From Smithella sp. ME-1 (GTDB lineage Bacteria; Desulfobacterota; Syntrophia; Syntrophales; Smithellaceae): a stretch of DNA of 46,900 nucleotides. The DNA is taken from contig AWGX01000549.1 in assembly GCA_000495415.1 (NCBI GenBank), forward strand, positions 1-46,900. Direction: 5' to 3'. The position numbers were made by a program, and so were the translations under genes. The notes below the pieces were generated by a model, which saw only the letters and a program-made list of their open reading frames with translations, did not search any database and was not told the origin of the DNA. Position 1 is the first letter of the stretch; each line of letters starts with the position of its first letter. This document shows, piece by piece, positions 34,861-43,630 of the stretch.

Positions 34861-36279
34861 ATGAAATATAAAATTGGTATTGTCGGTTTAGGGGTTATGG
34901 GTCAGAATTTAGCGCTCAATATGGAGCGCAATGGTTTTCCTGTCGCAGGGTTTGACCTCGATAAAGCCAAAACAGATGCTTTTCTTGCAGGTGAAGGCAA
35001 AGGGAAAGAAATTATTTCTTTGGATAGTATCCCAGCCATGATAGAAGTACTGGAAAAACCAAGGCGCATATTGATGATGGTCCCTGCAGGAAAACCTGTC
35101 GATTCTGCCATTCAACAAATCAAACCCCACCTTGAGAAAGGTGATATTCTGATCGATGGTGGTAATTCCTTCTTTATGGATACAGAACGACGCACAAAAG
35201 AATTGGAAGCAGATGGGATTAATTTTGTTGGTGCAGGTGTTTCTGGCGGTGAAGAAGGTGCCAAATGGGGACCTGCCATCATGCCTGGTGGACAATTAGA
35301 AGCCTGGCAAGCCCTTGCCCCCATCTTTTATGCCATCGCTGCCAAAGCAGAAGATGGACAACCCTGTGTTGAATATATGGGTCCCAGAGGAGCAGGTCAC
35401 TATGTCAAAATGGTTCACAATGGCATTGAATATGGTGATATGCAATTAATTGCTGAGATTTACGATATTCTTCATCGTGGTCTCGGATTGACGAACCAGG
35501 AATTACATGAGATATTTTCTCGCTGGAACCAGGGTGTTCTCAAATCCTACCTGATCGAGATCACAGCTGATATTTTTAATAAAATCGATCCTGAGACAGG
35601 AAAATATGTGGTAGATTTGATCCTGGATGAAGCCCAACAAAAAGGCACCGGCAAATGGACCAGCCAGAATGCACTCGATTTAGGGGCACCAATTCCCACC
35701 ATCCATGCAGCATTGGTTGGACGCACCATATCAGCCTTAAAGGCGGAACGCGTAATCGCTTCGCAGTTGCTTGGTGGTCCTGAACATCGATTTACCGGCG
35801 AGAAAGAACGGCTTATCGAGGCTGCAGAGAATGCATTATTCGCCAGCAAGATCATTTCCTATGCTCAGGGAATGGGTCTGTTGCGGTTGGCTTCAAAAGA
35901 ATATGATTACGATCTCAATTTATCTGAGATTGCAAAAATCTGGCGCGCAGGTTGTATTATACGCGCAAGCTTATTGACCGAGATTATGGCAGCCTATCAG
36001 AGAGAACCAGATTTACAAAATCTGATGTTAGATGTGTATTTCCGGCAGGCTATTGAAACCCGACAGGATGATTTGCGGTTTGTAATAAAAATTGCCATCG
36101 ATATGGGAATTTCTGTTCCGGCCTTGAGTGGATCATTGGCTTATTTCGATGCTTATCGTAGCGAACGACTGCCAGCCAATCTTACTCAAGCACAGCGAGA
36201 TTATTTTGGCGCACATACCTATCGTCGAGTAGATCAGGATGGTGTTTTTCATACACAATGGAAAGAGGGAGAGCAATAA
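34861..36279 (+). CDS. gnd: 6-phosphogluconate dehydrogenase, probably NAD-preferring
   Basis: The 472-residue, full-length decarboxylating enzyme has GIVGLGVMGQNLALNM, GDILIDGGNSFFMDTERR, FVGAGVSGGEEGAKWGP, HYVKMVHNGIEYGDMQLIAE (catalytic Lys and neighbouring residues) and EKGTGKW-like QKGTGKWTSQNALD. It converts 6-phosphogluconate to ribulose 5-phosphate and CO2. After the second beta strand the usual NRT/NRS that binds the NADP 2'-phosphate reads DLD (GFDLDKAK), which suggests NAD+ as coenzyme, a catabolic trait. It begins four bases after the larA-like stop and overlaps the next gene by one base. Confidence 0.9.
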   Translation: MKYKIGIVGLGVMGQNLALNMERNGFPVAGFDLDKAKTDAFLAGEGKGKEIISLDSIPAMIEVLEKPRRILMMVPAGKPVDSAIQQIKPHLEKGDILIDGGNSFFMDTERRTKELEADGINFVGAGVSGGEEGAKWGPAIMPGGQLEAWQALAPIFYAIAAKAEDGQPCVEYMGPRGAGHYVKMVHNGIEYGDMQLIAEIYDILHRGLGLTNQELHEIFSRWNQGVLKSYLIEITADIFNKIDPETGKYVVDLILDEAQQKGTGKWTSQNALDLGAPIPTIHAALVGRTISALKAERVIASQLLGGPEHRFTGEKERLIEAAENALFASKIISYAQGMGLLRLASKEYDYDLNLSEIAKIWRAGCIIRASLLTEIMAAYQREPDLQNLMLDVYFRQAIETRQDDLRFVIKIAIDMGISVPALSGSLAYFDAYRSERLPANLTQAQRDYFGAHTYRRVDQDGVFHTQWKEGEQ

Positions 36280-37364
36280 TGATGCAATACGGTTTGAATA
36301 TCCAGGAAAAAGCAGAATTAGATTTTGTTTCATTGGGAGCACTTGTTCATCGACTCGACCCGGGGATCGTCCCGTTTCGTAAGGCAACTCAGTGTCAGAT
36401 TCATGTCAGTGGCGGAGAATTTAATTGCGCAGCTAATTTAGCAGATTGTTTTCACCTTAAGACGGGAATTGCAACAGCCATGGTTAACTACCCTATAGGT
36501 GATTTGATTGCAGAACGCGTCAAGGCGATGGGAGTCAAACCAATTTATAAACAATTTGTCCATAATGGTGTCAACGGACCTAATATGGCAACCGTGTATA
36601 GTGATCGAGGATTTGGTGTAAGAGCACCGGTTGTTTTTTACAATCGTTGTAATGAGGCTGCAGCTCAGTTAAAACCAGGGGACTTTAACTGGAATGAAAT
36701 TTTTGCTGGCGGAGTTCGTTGGTTCCATAGTGGCGGTATTTTTGCTGCTTTATCCGAAACAACCGGTGAGGTGATCATCGAAGGCATGCAAGCCGCCAAA
36801 GCTGCCGGGGCAATTGTTTCATTTGATTTAAATTACCGTGCCAAATTATGGAATATCTGGGGAGGTCAGGAAAAAGCTCAATCAGTCATCCGCCGCATAA
36901 TGAAATACGTTGATGTTTTGGTTGGAAATGAAGAAGATCTTCAGTTGGGGTTGGGAATCAAAGGTCCTCAGGTAACAGCCAAATCCAAATTAGACCCGGC
37001 TGTCTTTTTTGGAATGATTAACGAAACAGTTAATTTGTTTCCACAGATAAAAATTATTGCCACGACTTTACGAGAAGTTCATTCCACCAACCAACATAGC
37101 TGGGGAGCAGTAGCCTGGATTGATGGAACGACATATCAATCCCCCACATGCGAATTAAATGTCTATGATCGTGTTGGCGGTGGTGATGGCTTTGCATCTG
37201 GATTTTTCTACGGCTTATTATCTGGAGAATCCGAGCATGATGCTGTCAATTTAGGCTGGGCACATGGTGCTTTATTAACAACATTTCCAGGTGACACAAC
37301 CATGGCAACCATGGATCAGGTCAAAGCCTTTGCTAAAGGAGGTTCTGCACGCATACAAAGATAA
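36279..37364 (+). CDS. PfkB-family sugar-acid kinase (KdgK-like; possibly gluconate kinase)
   Basis: ATG 36279 overlaps the gnd stop (TAATG). The 361-residue protein has HVSGGEFNCAANLAD near residue 45, SFDLNYRAKLWNIWGG near 185 (the DxNxRxxLW of 2-keto-3-deoxygluconate kinases) and the catalytic YDRVGGGDGFASGFFYGL near 300. It is longer than typical KdgK (about 310-340). KDG kinase would require a mannonate dehydratase encoded elsewhere. In this operon, between gnd and the second operator, a gluconate kinase feeding 6-phosphogluconate to Gnd is an alternative. It is the last gene of the first LacI-controlled unit. Confidence 0.75.
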   Translation: MMQYGLNIQEKAELDFVSLGALVHRLDPGIVPFRKATQCQIHVSGGEFNCAANLADCFHLKTGIATAMVNYPIGDLIAERVKAMGVKPIYKQFVHNGVNGPNMATVYSDRGFGVRAPVVFYNRCNEAAAQLKPGDFNWNEIFAGGVRWFHSGGIFAALSETTGEVIIEGMQAAKAAGAIVSFDLNYRAKLWNIWGGQEKAQSVIRRIMKYVDVLVGNEEDLQLGLGIKGPQVTAKSKLDPAVFFGMINETVNLFPQIKIIATTLREVHSTNQHSWGAVAWIDGTTYQSPTCELNVYDRVGGGDGFASGFFYGLLSGESEHDAVNLGWAHGALLTTFPGDTTMATMDQVKAFAKGGSARIQR

Positions 37365-37413
37365 TAAGTAATAGCTTATAAATTTCGGAATTGTTCTATT
37401 TTTTAATCATTCA

Positions 37414-37427
37414 TGCACACGTGTGCA
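37414..37427. promoter_or_regulatory. LacI-type operator O2 (identical 14-bp palindrome)
   Basis: TGCACACGTGTGCA, exact copy of the site at 30176, 18 bases before ATG 37446. It marks the start of a second transcription unit under the same regulator. The gap before it (37365-37413) is AT-rich, with a possible -10 TTTAAT at 37402. Confidence 0.85.
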
Positions 37428-37445
37428 CGACAAAGGAGTCAAGAA

Positions 37446-38489
37446 ATGGCAAAAATGAAAGCGCTCGTAATGAAGGATGTTGGAAAACTCGTATTTGAGG
37501 ATCGCCCAATTCCACAGGTAAAAAACCCGGATGATGTTTTGTTGAAAATTAAAGCGGTAGGAATTTGTGGCAGTGATGTCAAGATCGTCGAAGGAAAGCA
37601 TCACTTTAAACCAGATACGGTTCTTGGGCATGAATTTTGTGGTGAAGTCGTCGAAATTGGTTCGCATGTAGATCACCTAAAGGTTGGAGACCGGGTTGCT
37701 GTAGACAATAATATCCGCTGTGGTTTTTGTGACTTCTGCCGCATGGGTCTCACCAGCCAATGTGTAGACATCAAAACCAGCGCATTGGGTGTCATGCGTG
37801 ATGGTGGATATGCTGAATACTGTCTGGTTCCTGAAAAACAATGTTTTGTGGTTCCGGATTTGATTGATGATGTGTTAGGAACCCAGGTTGAAACGCTGGC
37901 TACCGTCATAAATGGCATGAATCATCTCCAGATGTTACCTTATGACTATGCCCTGGTCATCGGTTTCGGTCCCATCGGTTATTTATTCGCTCAATTCTGC
38001 AAAAACATTGCTGTGAAATATGCAGTCACTGAGATTGATCCGTATCGTATTGAAGTTGCCAAAAAATGTGGCCACACGGTCTGGAATCCAAATGAAGTGG
38101 ATATTCCGACAATGATTTCTGAATTTACCTATGGTCGCAAAGCAGATATCGTGATCGAAGCCACTGGAAATGGTTTTGAACAGGCATTAAATTGCGTTAC
38201 CCCTGGTGGAAAACTGTTACCATTTGGGATGGATTCAAGCATTACCGCTCAAGTTGTCCCGAACGAGATTACCCGTTGGGCAACCAAGATAATCGGTCTG
38301 TATTTAGGCCAGAACACCATGGTGCCTTCAATTCGTATCTTCCGTGAAAATCGCATCGATATGGACAATTTCTTAACCAAAGTAATATCACTGGATGATG
38401 GCATCAATGCTTTTGAGGATCTTGGCCTGGATATGAAAACCCTGCAGAGAATTCCAAAGAAGGCCATGAAGATCATAATGAAACCTTAA
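37446..38489 (+). CDS. Zinc-dependent alcohol/polyol dehydrogenase (MDR superfamily)
   Basis: ATG 37446 has AAGGAG seven bases before it; the longer frame lies in the operator. The 347-residue protein has catalytic-zinc CGSD and GHEFCGEV, the four structural-zinc cysteines in CGFCDFCRMGLTSQC, and a Rossmann motif VIGFGPIGYLFAQF. It is closest in layout to sorbitol/galactitol-phosphate/threonine dehydrogenases. It is a different enzyme from the IolM-like MDR at 43631. As first gene of the inositol unit it may oxidise another inositol isomer or a pathway alcohol. Specificity unknown. Confidence 0.78.
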   Translation: MAKMKALVMKDVGKLVFEDRPIPQVKNPDDVLLKIKAVGICGSDVKIVEGKHHFKPDTVLGHEFCGEVVEIGSHVDHLKVGDRVAVDNNIRCGFCDFCRMGLTSQCVDIKTSALGVMRDGGYAEYCLVPEKQCFVVPDLIDDVLGTQVETLATVINGMNHLQMLPYDYALVIGFGPIGYLFAQFCKNIAVKYAVTEIDPYRIEVAKKCGHTVWNPNEVDIPTMISEFTYGRKADIVIEATGNGFEQALNCVTPGGKLLPFGMDSSITAQVVPNEITRWATKIIGLYLGQNTMVPSIRIFRENRIDMDNFLTKVISLDDGINAFEDLGLDMKTLQRIPKKAMKIIMKP

Positions 38490-38508
38490 CTCTCCTTATT
38501 TTTGAATC

Positions 38509-38604
38509 GGGAGATGGTGGTTAAGGTAATATAAGGATAGCAAGAAATTTCAACTCAATAAATCATTAAAATAATTGCTTTCAAAAAAATTACCACCATC
38601 TCCC
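38509..38604 (+). repeat. Long-range inverted repeat between ADH and iolG
   Basis: GGGAGATGGTGGT (38509-38521) and its exact complement (38592-38604) enclose 70 bases. The second arm ends one base before the iolG Shine-Dalgarno (AAAAGG). It could fold the whole leader of iolG or protect the mRNA. Confidence 0.6.
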
Positions 38605-38621
38605 CAAAAGGATCAAAAACT

Positions 38622-39635
38622 ATGAAACGTAAAGTCAATATTGCTGTAATTGGAACAGGTCGCATGGGTAGTGTGCATGTTGCCAATCTGGTACGAAATA
38701 TACCCGAAGCGAATCTTGTAGCCATTTGCGATATTCGCCTGGAAGTAGCCCAACAGGTAGCTGATGAACTTGGTATTCAGCGGGTAGTTAAGGATTATCA
38801 TGAATTATTACAGGATAATGAAATTGAAGCAGTACTGATAGCTACCAGCACCAACACCCATGCGGACATCATCATGGACAGCGCTAAAGCTGGAAAACAC
38901 ATTTTCTGTGAAAAACCTCTTGCTTTGGAGCTGGACCGAATTGATGAAGCATTATCAGCCGTGGAAAAAGCTAGTGTCAAATTGCAGGTTGGATTTAATC
39001 GCCGATTTGATAAAAGTTTTCAGAAGGTGCGTGAAATTGTCCACTCTGGACAGATCGGAAGACCATCCATCCTGCGGATTACGAATCGAGATCCAGAATT
39101 ACCGAGCAAAGAGTTTTTGAAAGTGTCTGGCGGAATGTTTCTGGATATGACCATCCATGACTTCGATATGGCACGCTTCCAGATTGGTGAGGTTGACGAA
39201 GTTTATGCCATTGGAGATGTCATGATTGATCCCGAGCTACATTCCTTTGGCGATATTGACACAAACATTGTAACACTCAAATTTGCAAACGGAACGATTG
39301 GAGCCATCGATAATAGCCGTCAGGCGGTCTATGGCTACGATCAAAGGCTGGAAGTGTTCTGCCTGAATGGGATGGCAAAAGCCGATAACCAGATGGAAAA
39401 TACAGTTACCACTGGGAATGTGGAAGGCTTTGCTGCCAGTCGATTACCGTTTTTCTTCATACAACGTTACGCCCCCTGCTATGTAGAAGAAGTACGCCAA
39501 TTTGTTGAGTGTGTGCGTGAAGATCTCCTGACGCCAACCACTGGAGATGATGGTCGTAAAGCCGTTGTTCTGGGGTATGCGGCATGGAAATCATTTCATG
39601 AAAACCGACCCGTAAAGATTAGTGAAATTGGTTGA
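38622..39635 (+). CDS. iolG: Inositol 2-dehydrogenase (Gfo/Idh/MocA family)
   Basis: The 337-residue protein has NIAVIGTGRMGSVHVANL (NAD site), the HIFCEKPLAL motif with the catalytic Lys, GFNRRFDKSF, DMTIHDFDMARF (catalytic Asp/His) and IDNSRQAVYGYDQRLEVF, the set usual for IolG. It oxidises myo-inositol to scyllo-inosose (2-keto-myo-inositol). The presence of iolN, iolM and iolO downstream supports the assignment. Shine-Dalgarno AAAAGG stands 11 bases before the ATG. Confidence 0.87.
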   Translation: MKRKVNIAVIGTGRMGSVHVANLVRNIPEANLVAICDIRLEVAQQVADELGIQRVVKDYHELLQDNEIEAVLIATSTNTHADIIMDSAKAGKHIFCEKPLALELDRIDEALSAVEKASVKLQVGFNRRFDKSFQKVREIVHSGQIGRPSILRITNRDPELPSKEFLKVSGGMFLDMTIHDFDMARFQIGEVDEVYAIGDVMIDPELHSFGDIDTNIVTLKFANGTIGAIDNSRQAVYGYDQRLEVFCLNGMAKADNQMENTVTTGNVEGFAASRLPFFFIQRYAPCYVEEVRQFVECVREDLLTPTTGDDGRKAVVLGYAAWKSFHENRPVKISEIG

Positions 39636-39678
39636 TAATTTATGATTGAATTTTCATCACTTGAACGGAAAACGATTT

Positions 39679-40965
39679 ATGCCCTTCGATAAAAGCATCA
39701 AGATTCCAAATGAAAATGAATATCTGAATTGCATCCGCTGTGGGTTATGTCTGGCAGTTTGCCCTACTTACCGTGAATACAAAAACGAAACGGATTCACC
39801 GCGTGGTCGGGTAGCATTAGCCCGCAAAAGTCTGGAAGATGAATTAATCCTCTCACCCAACCTGGTTGAACAGATGTATTCCTGTCTGGACTGTTTAGCC
39901 TGCAATGATATCTGTCCGGTAGGCATAAAACCGGCAGATATCGCCATGGAAATGCGATATGTAGCTGAGCAAGTAAAACCAACAGGTTGGAAAAACACCC
40001 TGTTTGGAAAAGTTATTGCCAACCCTGATTATATGGAATTGGTCACCTGGCCCTTGCGAGTGTATGAAAATTTAGGTTTGCGTTGGTTGGTACATAAGCT
40101 GAGAATCAATAAATTGTTCCCAGAGCAATTAAGAGATTTAGAAAGCATGTTACCCAAACAGCCTAAAAAGCCACTGCGTAAAGCGTTACCTTTGATTTCT
40201 CGCTCCACAAATGAGAGTAAATACCGGGTGGGATTCTTCCTGGGTTGTGCTCAAAGTCTCATGTTCTCTGAGGAAAGCGCTGCAACGGTGCGTGTGCTCA
40301 ATCGTAATGGCTGTACGGTTATCACGCCTAAAGAAACAGTCTGTTGTGGGATGCCAGCTGCTGGATATGGACGTCAGGATCTGGTAATCGAACATGCCAG
40401 GGTAAATATTGAGATTTTTGAAAAAGAAGATTTGGATGTGATTGTTACCGATTGCGCTACCTGTGGATCAAAACTCAGAGAATACGGTGATATTCTGGAA
40501 AAGGATCCGGTCTGGTCAGAAAAAGCACGCAATTTCAGCAACAAGATTCGTGATATCAGTGAATTCCTGATGTCCATTCCATTGGAAAAACCAACCGGTA
40601 AATTTGATGCCCGCATAACGTATCACGATCCCTGCCATTTGCGCCGCGCTCAGAATGTCTGGAAGGAGCCAAGAGCATTAATGCAGATGATTGATGGTGT
40701 TGAGTATGTCGAAATGCCGGAAGCGGATTGGTGTTGTGGATCAGCAGGCAGTCAATTGATCACCCATTATGAGACCTCCACACATGTCCTGGATCGAAAA
40801 ATGGAGAATTTAAAATCAACCGGTGCTGAAATCATTGCCTCAGGTTGTCCTGGCTGCCAGATGCAGTTGATGACCGGAATCCAAAGGGAAGGGCTGAACA
40901 TCAAGGTGATGCATCCTATTCAATTATTAGATCAAGCTTACAAATCACAGGATAAGGAAAAATAA
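39679..40965 (+). CDS. glcF: GlcF-type iron-sulfur subunit of a 2-hydroxyacid dehydrogenase
   Basis: I prefer ATG 39679 over an in-frame TTG at 39646. The 428-residue protein has two [4Fe-4S] motifs, CIRCGLCLAVCP and CLDCLACNDICPVG, then two CCG domains (VCCGMPAAGYGR, TDCATCGSKL, YHDPCHLRRAQ, WCCGSAGSQ, CPGCQMQL). It carries electrons from the FAD subunit (next gene, one-base overlap TAATG) to the respiratory chain or another acceptor. Glycolate and D-lactate dehydrogenases have this pair; its place inside the inositol operon suggests a sugar-acid or 2-hydroxyacid substrate. Confidence 0.85.
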   Translation: MPFDKSIKIPNENEYLNCIRCGLCLAVCPTYREYKNETDSPRGRVALARKSLEDELILSPNLVEQMYSCLDCLACNDICPVGIKPADIAMEMRYVAEQVKPTGWKNTLFGKVIANPDYMELVTWPLRVYENLGLRWLVHKLRINKLFPEQLRDLESMLPKQPKKPLRKALPLISRSTNESKYRVGFFLGCAQSLMFSEESAATVRVLNRNGCTVITPKETVCCGMPAAGYGRQDLVIEHARVNIEIFEKEDLDVIVTDCATCGSKLREYGDILEKDPVWSEKARNFSNKIRDISEFLMSIPLEKPTGKFDARITYHDPCHLRRAQNVWKEPRALMQMIDGVEYVEMPEADWCCGSAGSQLITHYETSTHVLDRKMENLKSTGAEIIASGCPGCQMQLMTGIQREGLNIKVMHPIQLLDQAYKSQDKEK

Positions 40966-42344
40966 TGGACCAACAAATAGTCAAGCAATTGGTAAAGATT
41001 GTTGGTAAAAAAGGTGTGCTGACCTCACCGGAAGATCTGGCTGTGTATAGTTACGATGGCACCTTTGCGGAGTGTAATCCGGATATTGTGGTCTTGCCGG
41101 AGAGCACCGAGCAGGTCAGTCAGGTGGTGAAATTGGCAGCCAAAGAACGGATTCCGATTGTCCCACGCGGAATGGCTTCAGGATTGGCAGCTGCTTCTGT
41201 TCCTTTTAACGGCGGCATTGCATTGGTTATGACCCGCATGGATAAGGTCGTTGAATTAGATCTAGAAAATGCGATTGTGCACGTCGAAGCAGGGATTGTC
41301 ACCGCCGATCTACAGACACATGTCGAAAAAAATGGATTGTTTTATCCGCCTGATCCTTCCAGTATCCGTCACTCCACCATCGGAGGAAATATTGCCTGTA
41401 ATGCTGGTGGACCCCGTTGCTTGAAATACGGGGTAACAGGTGATTACGTGCTCGGATTAACAGTGGTGTTGGCAGATGGCAGTATTCTCAAAACGGGTGG
41501 AAAAATCATCAAAGATGTAGTTGGTTACGATCTGAAATCTTTATTCACTGGTTCTGAAGGCACATTGGGAATCATCACCGAAGCACTGCTTAAATTAACA
41601 GCCAAACCAAAATACGCTCGTACGGCTCTGGTTGAATTTTCCAATATCGAAGACGCCAGTAAGACTGTCAATGAGATATTATTGGCAGGCATAGTTCCAG
41701 CGACTTTAGAATTGATGGATCAGACAGCCATTCATTGTATTGAAGAAGCCATGCATATCGGCTTACCAACCGATATTGCTGCTTTCCTGCTTATCGAATC
41801 GGATGGTGTAGAGCTAGAAACCACCACACAGGAAATTGAATCCATTGCAATAATTTGTGAGAAATCCGGAGCAACAAAAATTTCACTGGCAAAATATGAA
41901 AGCGAAAGAGCTAACCTTTGGAAGGCTCGTCGCTCGATTTCACCCTCCTTAGCTCGCTTAGCACCCAATAAGCTGGGGGAAGACATAACCGTTCCTCGCA
42001 GCGCCATTCCCGAAGCCGTAAAACGTTTGAAAGCGATTAGCCTAAAGTATGGTTTGCCCATCGTTATTTTTGGCCACGCTGGGGATGGTAATCTGCATCC
42101 CAATATTCTGTTCGACAAACGAGATCCCGAACAAATGAAAACGGTGGAATTGATGGTAGCGGAAGAGTTCGAAGTTGCGCTTGCGTTAGGTGGGACGCTC
42201 TCGGGTGAACATGGTGTTGGAACGCTGAAACGCCCTTTTATGGAAAAGGCCCTCGGAGAAGTTTCAGTCGGAATCCAAAAGAAAATAAAACAGGTTTTGG
42301 ATCCGTTAAATATTTTAAACCCTGGAAAAGTAATACCAGATTAA
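40965..42344 (+). CDS. glcD: GlcD-type FAD-linked 2-hydroxyacid dehydrogenase
   Basis: The 459-residue protein has the VAO/PCMH FAD domain: VVLPESTEQVSQVVKLA, PIVPRGMASGLA, FYPPDPSSIRHSTIGGNIACNAGGPRC, KYGVTGDYVLGL, and the FAD-oxidase C-terminal domain with HAGDGNLHPNI, LGGTLSGEHGVGTLKRPFM and LNILNPGKV. It oxidises a D-2-hydroxyacid (glycolate, D-lactate or similar), passing electrons to GlcF. Cotranscription with iolG and iolN raises the question of a cyclitol-derived or aldonic acid substrate, which sequence cannot settle. Confidence 0.87.
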   Translation: MDQQIVKQLVKIVGKKGVLTSPEDLAVYSYDGTFAECNPDIVVLPESTEQVSQVVKLAAKERIPIVPRGMASGLAAASVPFNGGIALVMTRMDKVVELDLENAIVHVEAGIVTADLQTHVEKNGLFYPPDPSSIRHSTIGGNIACNAGGPRCLKYGVTGDYVLGLTVVLADGSILKTGGKIIKDVVGYDLKSLFTGSEGTLGIITEALLKLTAKPKYARTALVEFSNIEDASKTVNEILLAGIVPATLELMDQTAIHCIEEAMHIGLPTDIAAFLLIESDGVELETTTQEIESIAIICEKSGATKISLAKYESERANLWKARRSISPSLARLAPNKLGEDITVPRSAIPEAVKRLKAISLKYGLPIVIFGHAGDGNLHPNILFDKRDPEQMKTVELMVAEEFEVALALGGTLSGEHGVGTLKRPFMEKALGEVSVGIQKKIKQVLDPLNILNPGKVIPD

Positions 42345-42376
42345 TCGCATTAAAAAAATAAAAAAGGAGAATTATT

Positions 42377-43501
42377 ATGAGTGACAAAAAAGTACCAGTA
42401 GGATATTTATCATCAGACCAACCCGATTTGTTTTTTGAAGACAATGGTGTTGGAAGATTAAAGAAAGAAGTTTGGGAATCCAGCGACGCACAAATCGACG
42501 CTATTTTGGCCGATTATGGAGTGCCATCACCAGTGGAATGGGCAAAACCAGGCTCTTATATTCAAACCACCACCCGCTGGCAGGTGGAAGAGAATCGCAA
42601 GAAGAATGACATTGTTTTCATACCCGTTGGTTGTACCGAATTACACGGACAACATCTGCCCAGTGCAGCGGACACCTTATACGTAAGTGCAATTGTTGAA
42701 GGTGTGCGACGCTTCACAGCGAAACGCGGTGCGCCGGTTAACCTGGCACTTCCTCCATTGAATTATGGTGCGCATCCCTATCACCATTTAGGCATGCCAG
42801 GTACCGTCATTGTGCGCGAACATGTAGTACGCGAGATGATGATTGATGTGATGTTGGGATTATGGAATGATGGTTTCCGCAAGCAATTAATCGTCAACAA
42901 TCATGGACAACTTTGGGTGCTGGAATCTGCCATTCAGGAATTCCAGAAACGCTATCAACTACCCGGCATCTTCCGTGTCATCGATTGGCATCGCGGTGTG
43001 CGTGAATTCTTCCGTCCGGTGGAACGTGGTGGCAAGATGGATACCAATTTCGTGCATGCCGATGAATCCGAAACTTCATTAAGTTTGTTACTGCATCCTG
43101 AAATGGTGGATATGAATTATGCGGTGGATACAGAAGGGAAAGCCTATTTGCCAGAAGGACATTTCGATAAATCCGTTGATCCTTATGGGCGTCCCAGTCG
43201 CTGGTCAGAAGGTGAAGGTCACTTCGCCATCGAAATCGCCGCTACACCAGAAGGTGTGGTAGGTAAGGCAAAGTCCGGCACCGCAGAAAAAGGGAAACGG
43301 CCGATGGCTGCCATATTAAAGTACCTCACCCTCTGGCATGATGATGTTCTGGAAGCATTCCCGGCAGGTACTGTTCCTCCTGTTGAGGAAGTCACTCTGC
43401 GGACAGAGAAAGAAATGGAACCCTATCTGCGAGAACCACTCAGCAAGGGTTGGAAACCTGTTTATGGTATCCCCCGTATTGGTCAGGGAACGGAAGTCTA
43501 A
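42377..43501 (+). CDS. iolN: Creatininase-fold 3-dehydro-scyllo-inosose hydrolase
   Basis: The 374-residue protein has the creatininase-family metal site IPVGCTELHGQHLPSAADT (Glu, His, Asp), NNHGQ in place of NGHGGN, and HADESETSLSLLLHPEMV. It resembles Thermotoga IolN, which opens the ring of diketo-inositol to give 5-keto-L-gluconate. It is flanked by iolG, iolM and iolO homologues, which makes this reaction much more likely than creatinine hydrolysis. Shine-Dalgarno AAAGGAG precedes the ATG. Confidence 0.83.
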   Translation: MSDKKVPVGYLSSDQPDLFFEDNGVGRLKKEVWESSDAQIDAILADYGVPSPVEWAKPGSYIQTTTRWQVEENRKKNDIVFIPVGCTELHGQHLPSAADTLYVSAIVEGVRRFTAKRGAPVNLALPPLNYGAHPYHHLGMPGTVIVREHVVREMMIDVMLGLWNDGFRKQLIVNNHGQLWVLESAIQEFQKRYQLPGIFRVIDWHRGVREFFRPVERGGKMDTNFVHADESETSLSLLLHPEMVDMNYAVDTEGKAYLPEGHFDKSVDPYGRPSRWSEGEGHFAIEIAATPEGVVGKAKSGTAEKGKRPMAAILKYLTLWHDDVLEAFPAGTVPPVEEVTLRTEKEMEPYLREPLSKGWKPVYGIPRIGQGTEV

Positions 43502-43540
43502 TCATTCAAACATTCGTGTCTTTTCAATAATTAACAGTAA

Positions 43541-43578
43541 GGGTGATTTTGGAAGGCTTGCGCTTTCCAAAATCACCC
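43541..43578 (+). repeat. Very stable hairpin between iolN and iolM
   Basis: GGGTGATTTTGGAA (43541-43554) pairs perfectly with 43565-43578; a G-T and two further pairs extend the stem to 17 bp with a TTGC loop. No T-tract follows, so an mRNA-stabilising or processing element is more likely than a terminator. Confidence 0.75.
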
Positions 43579-43630
43579 GCTTACCCAGATTTATTGAGAA
43601 GATACAAAAATTTCAAAAAAGGAGTAATTG

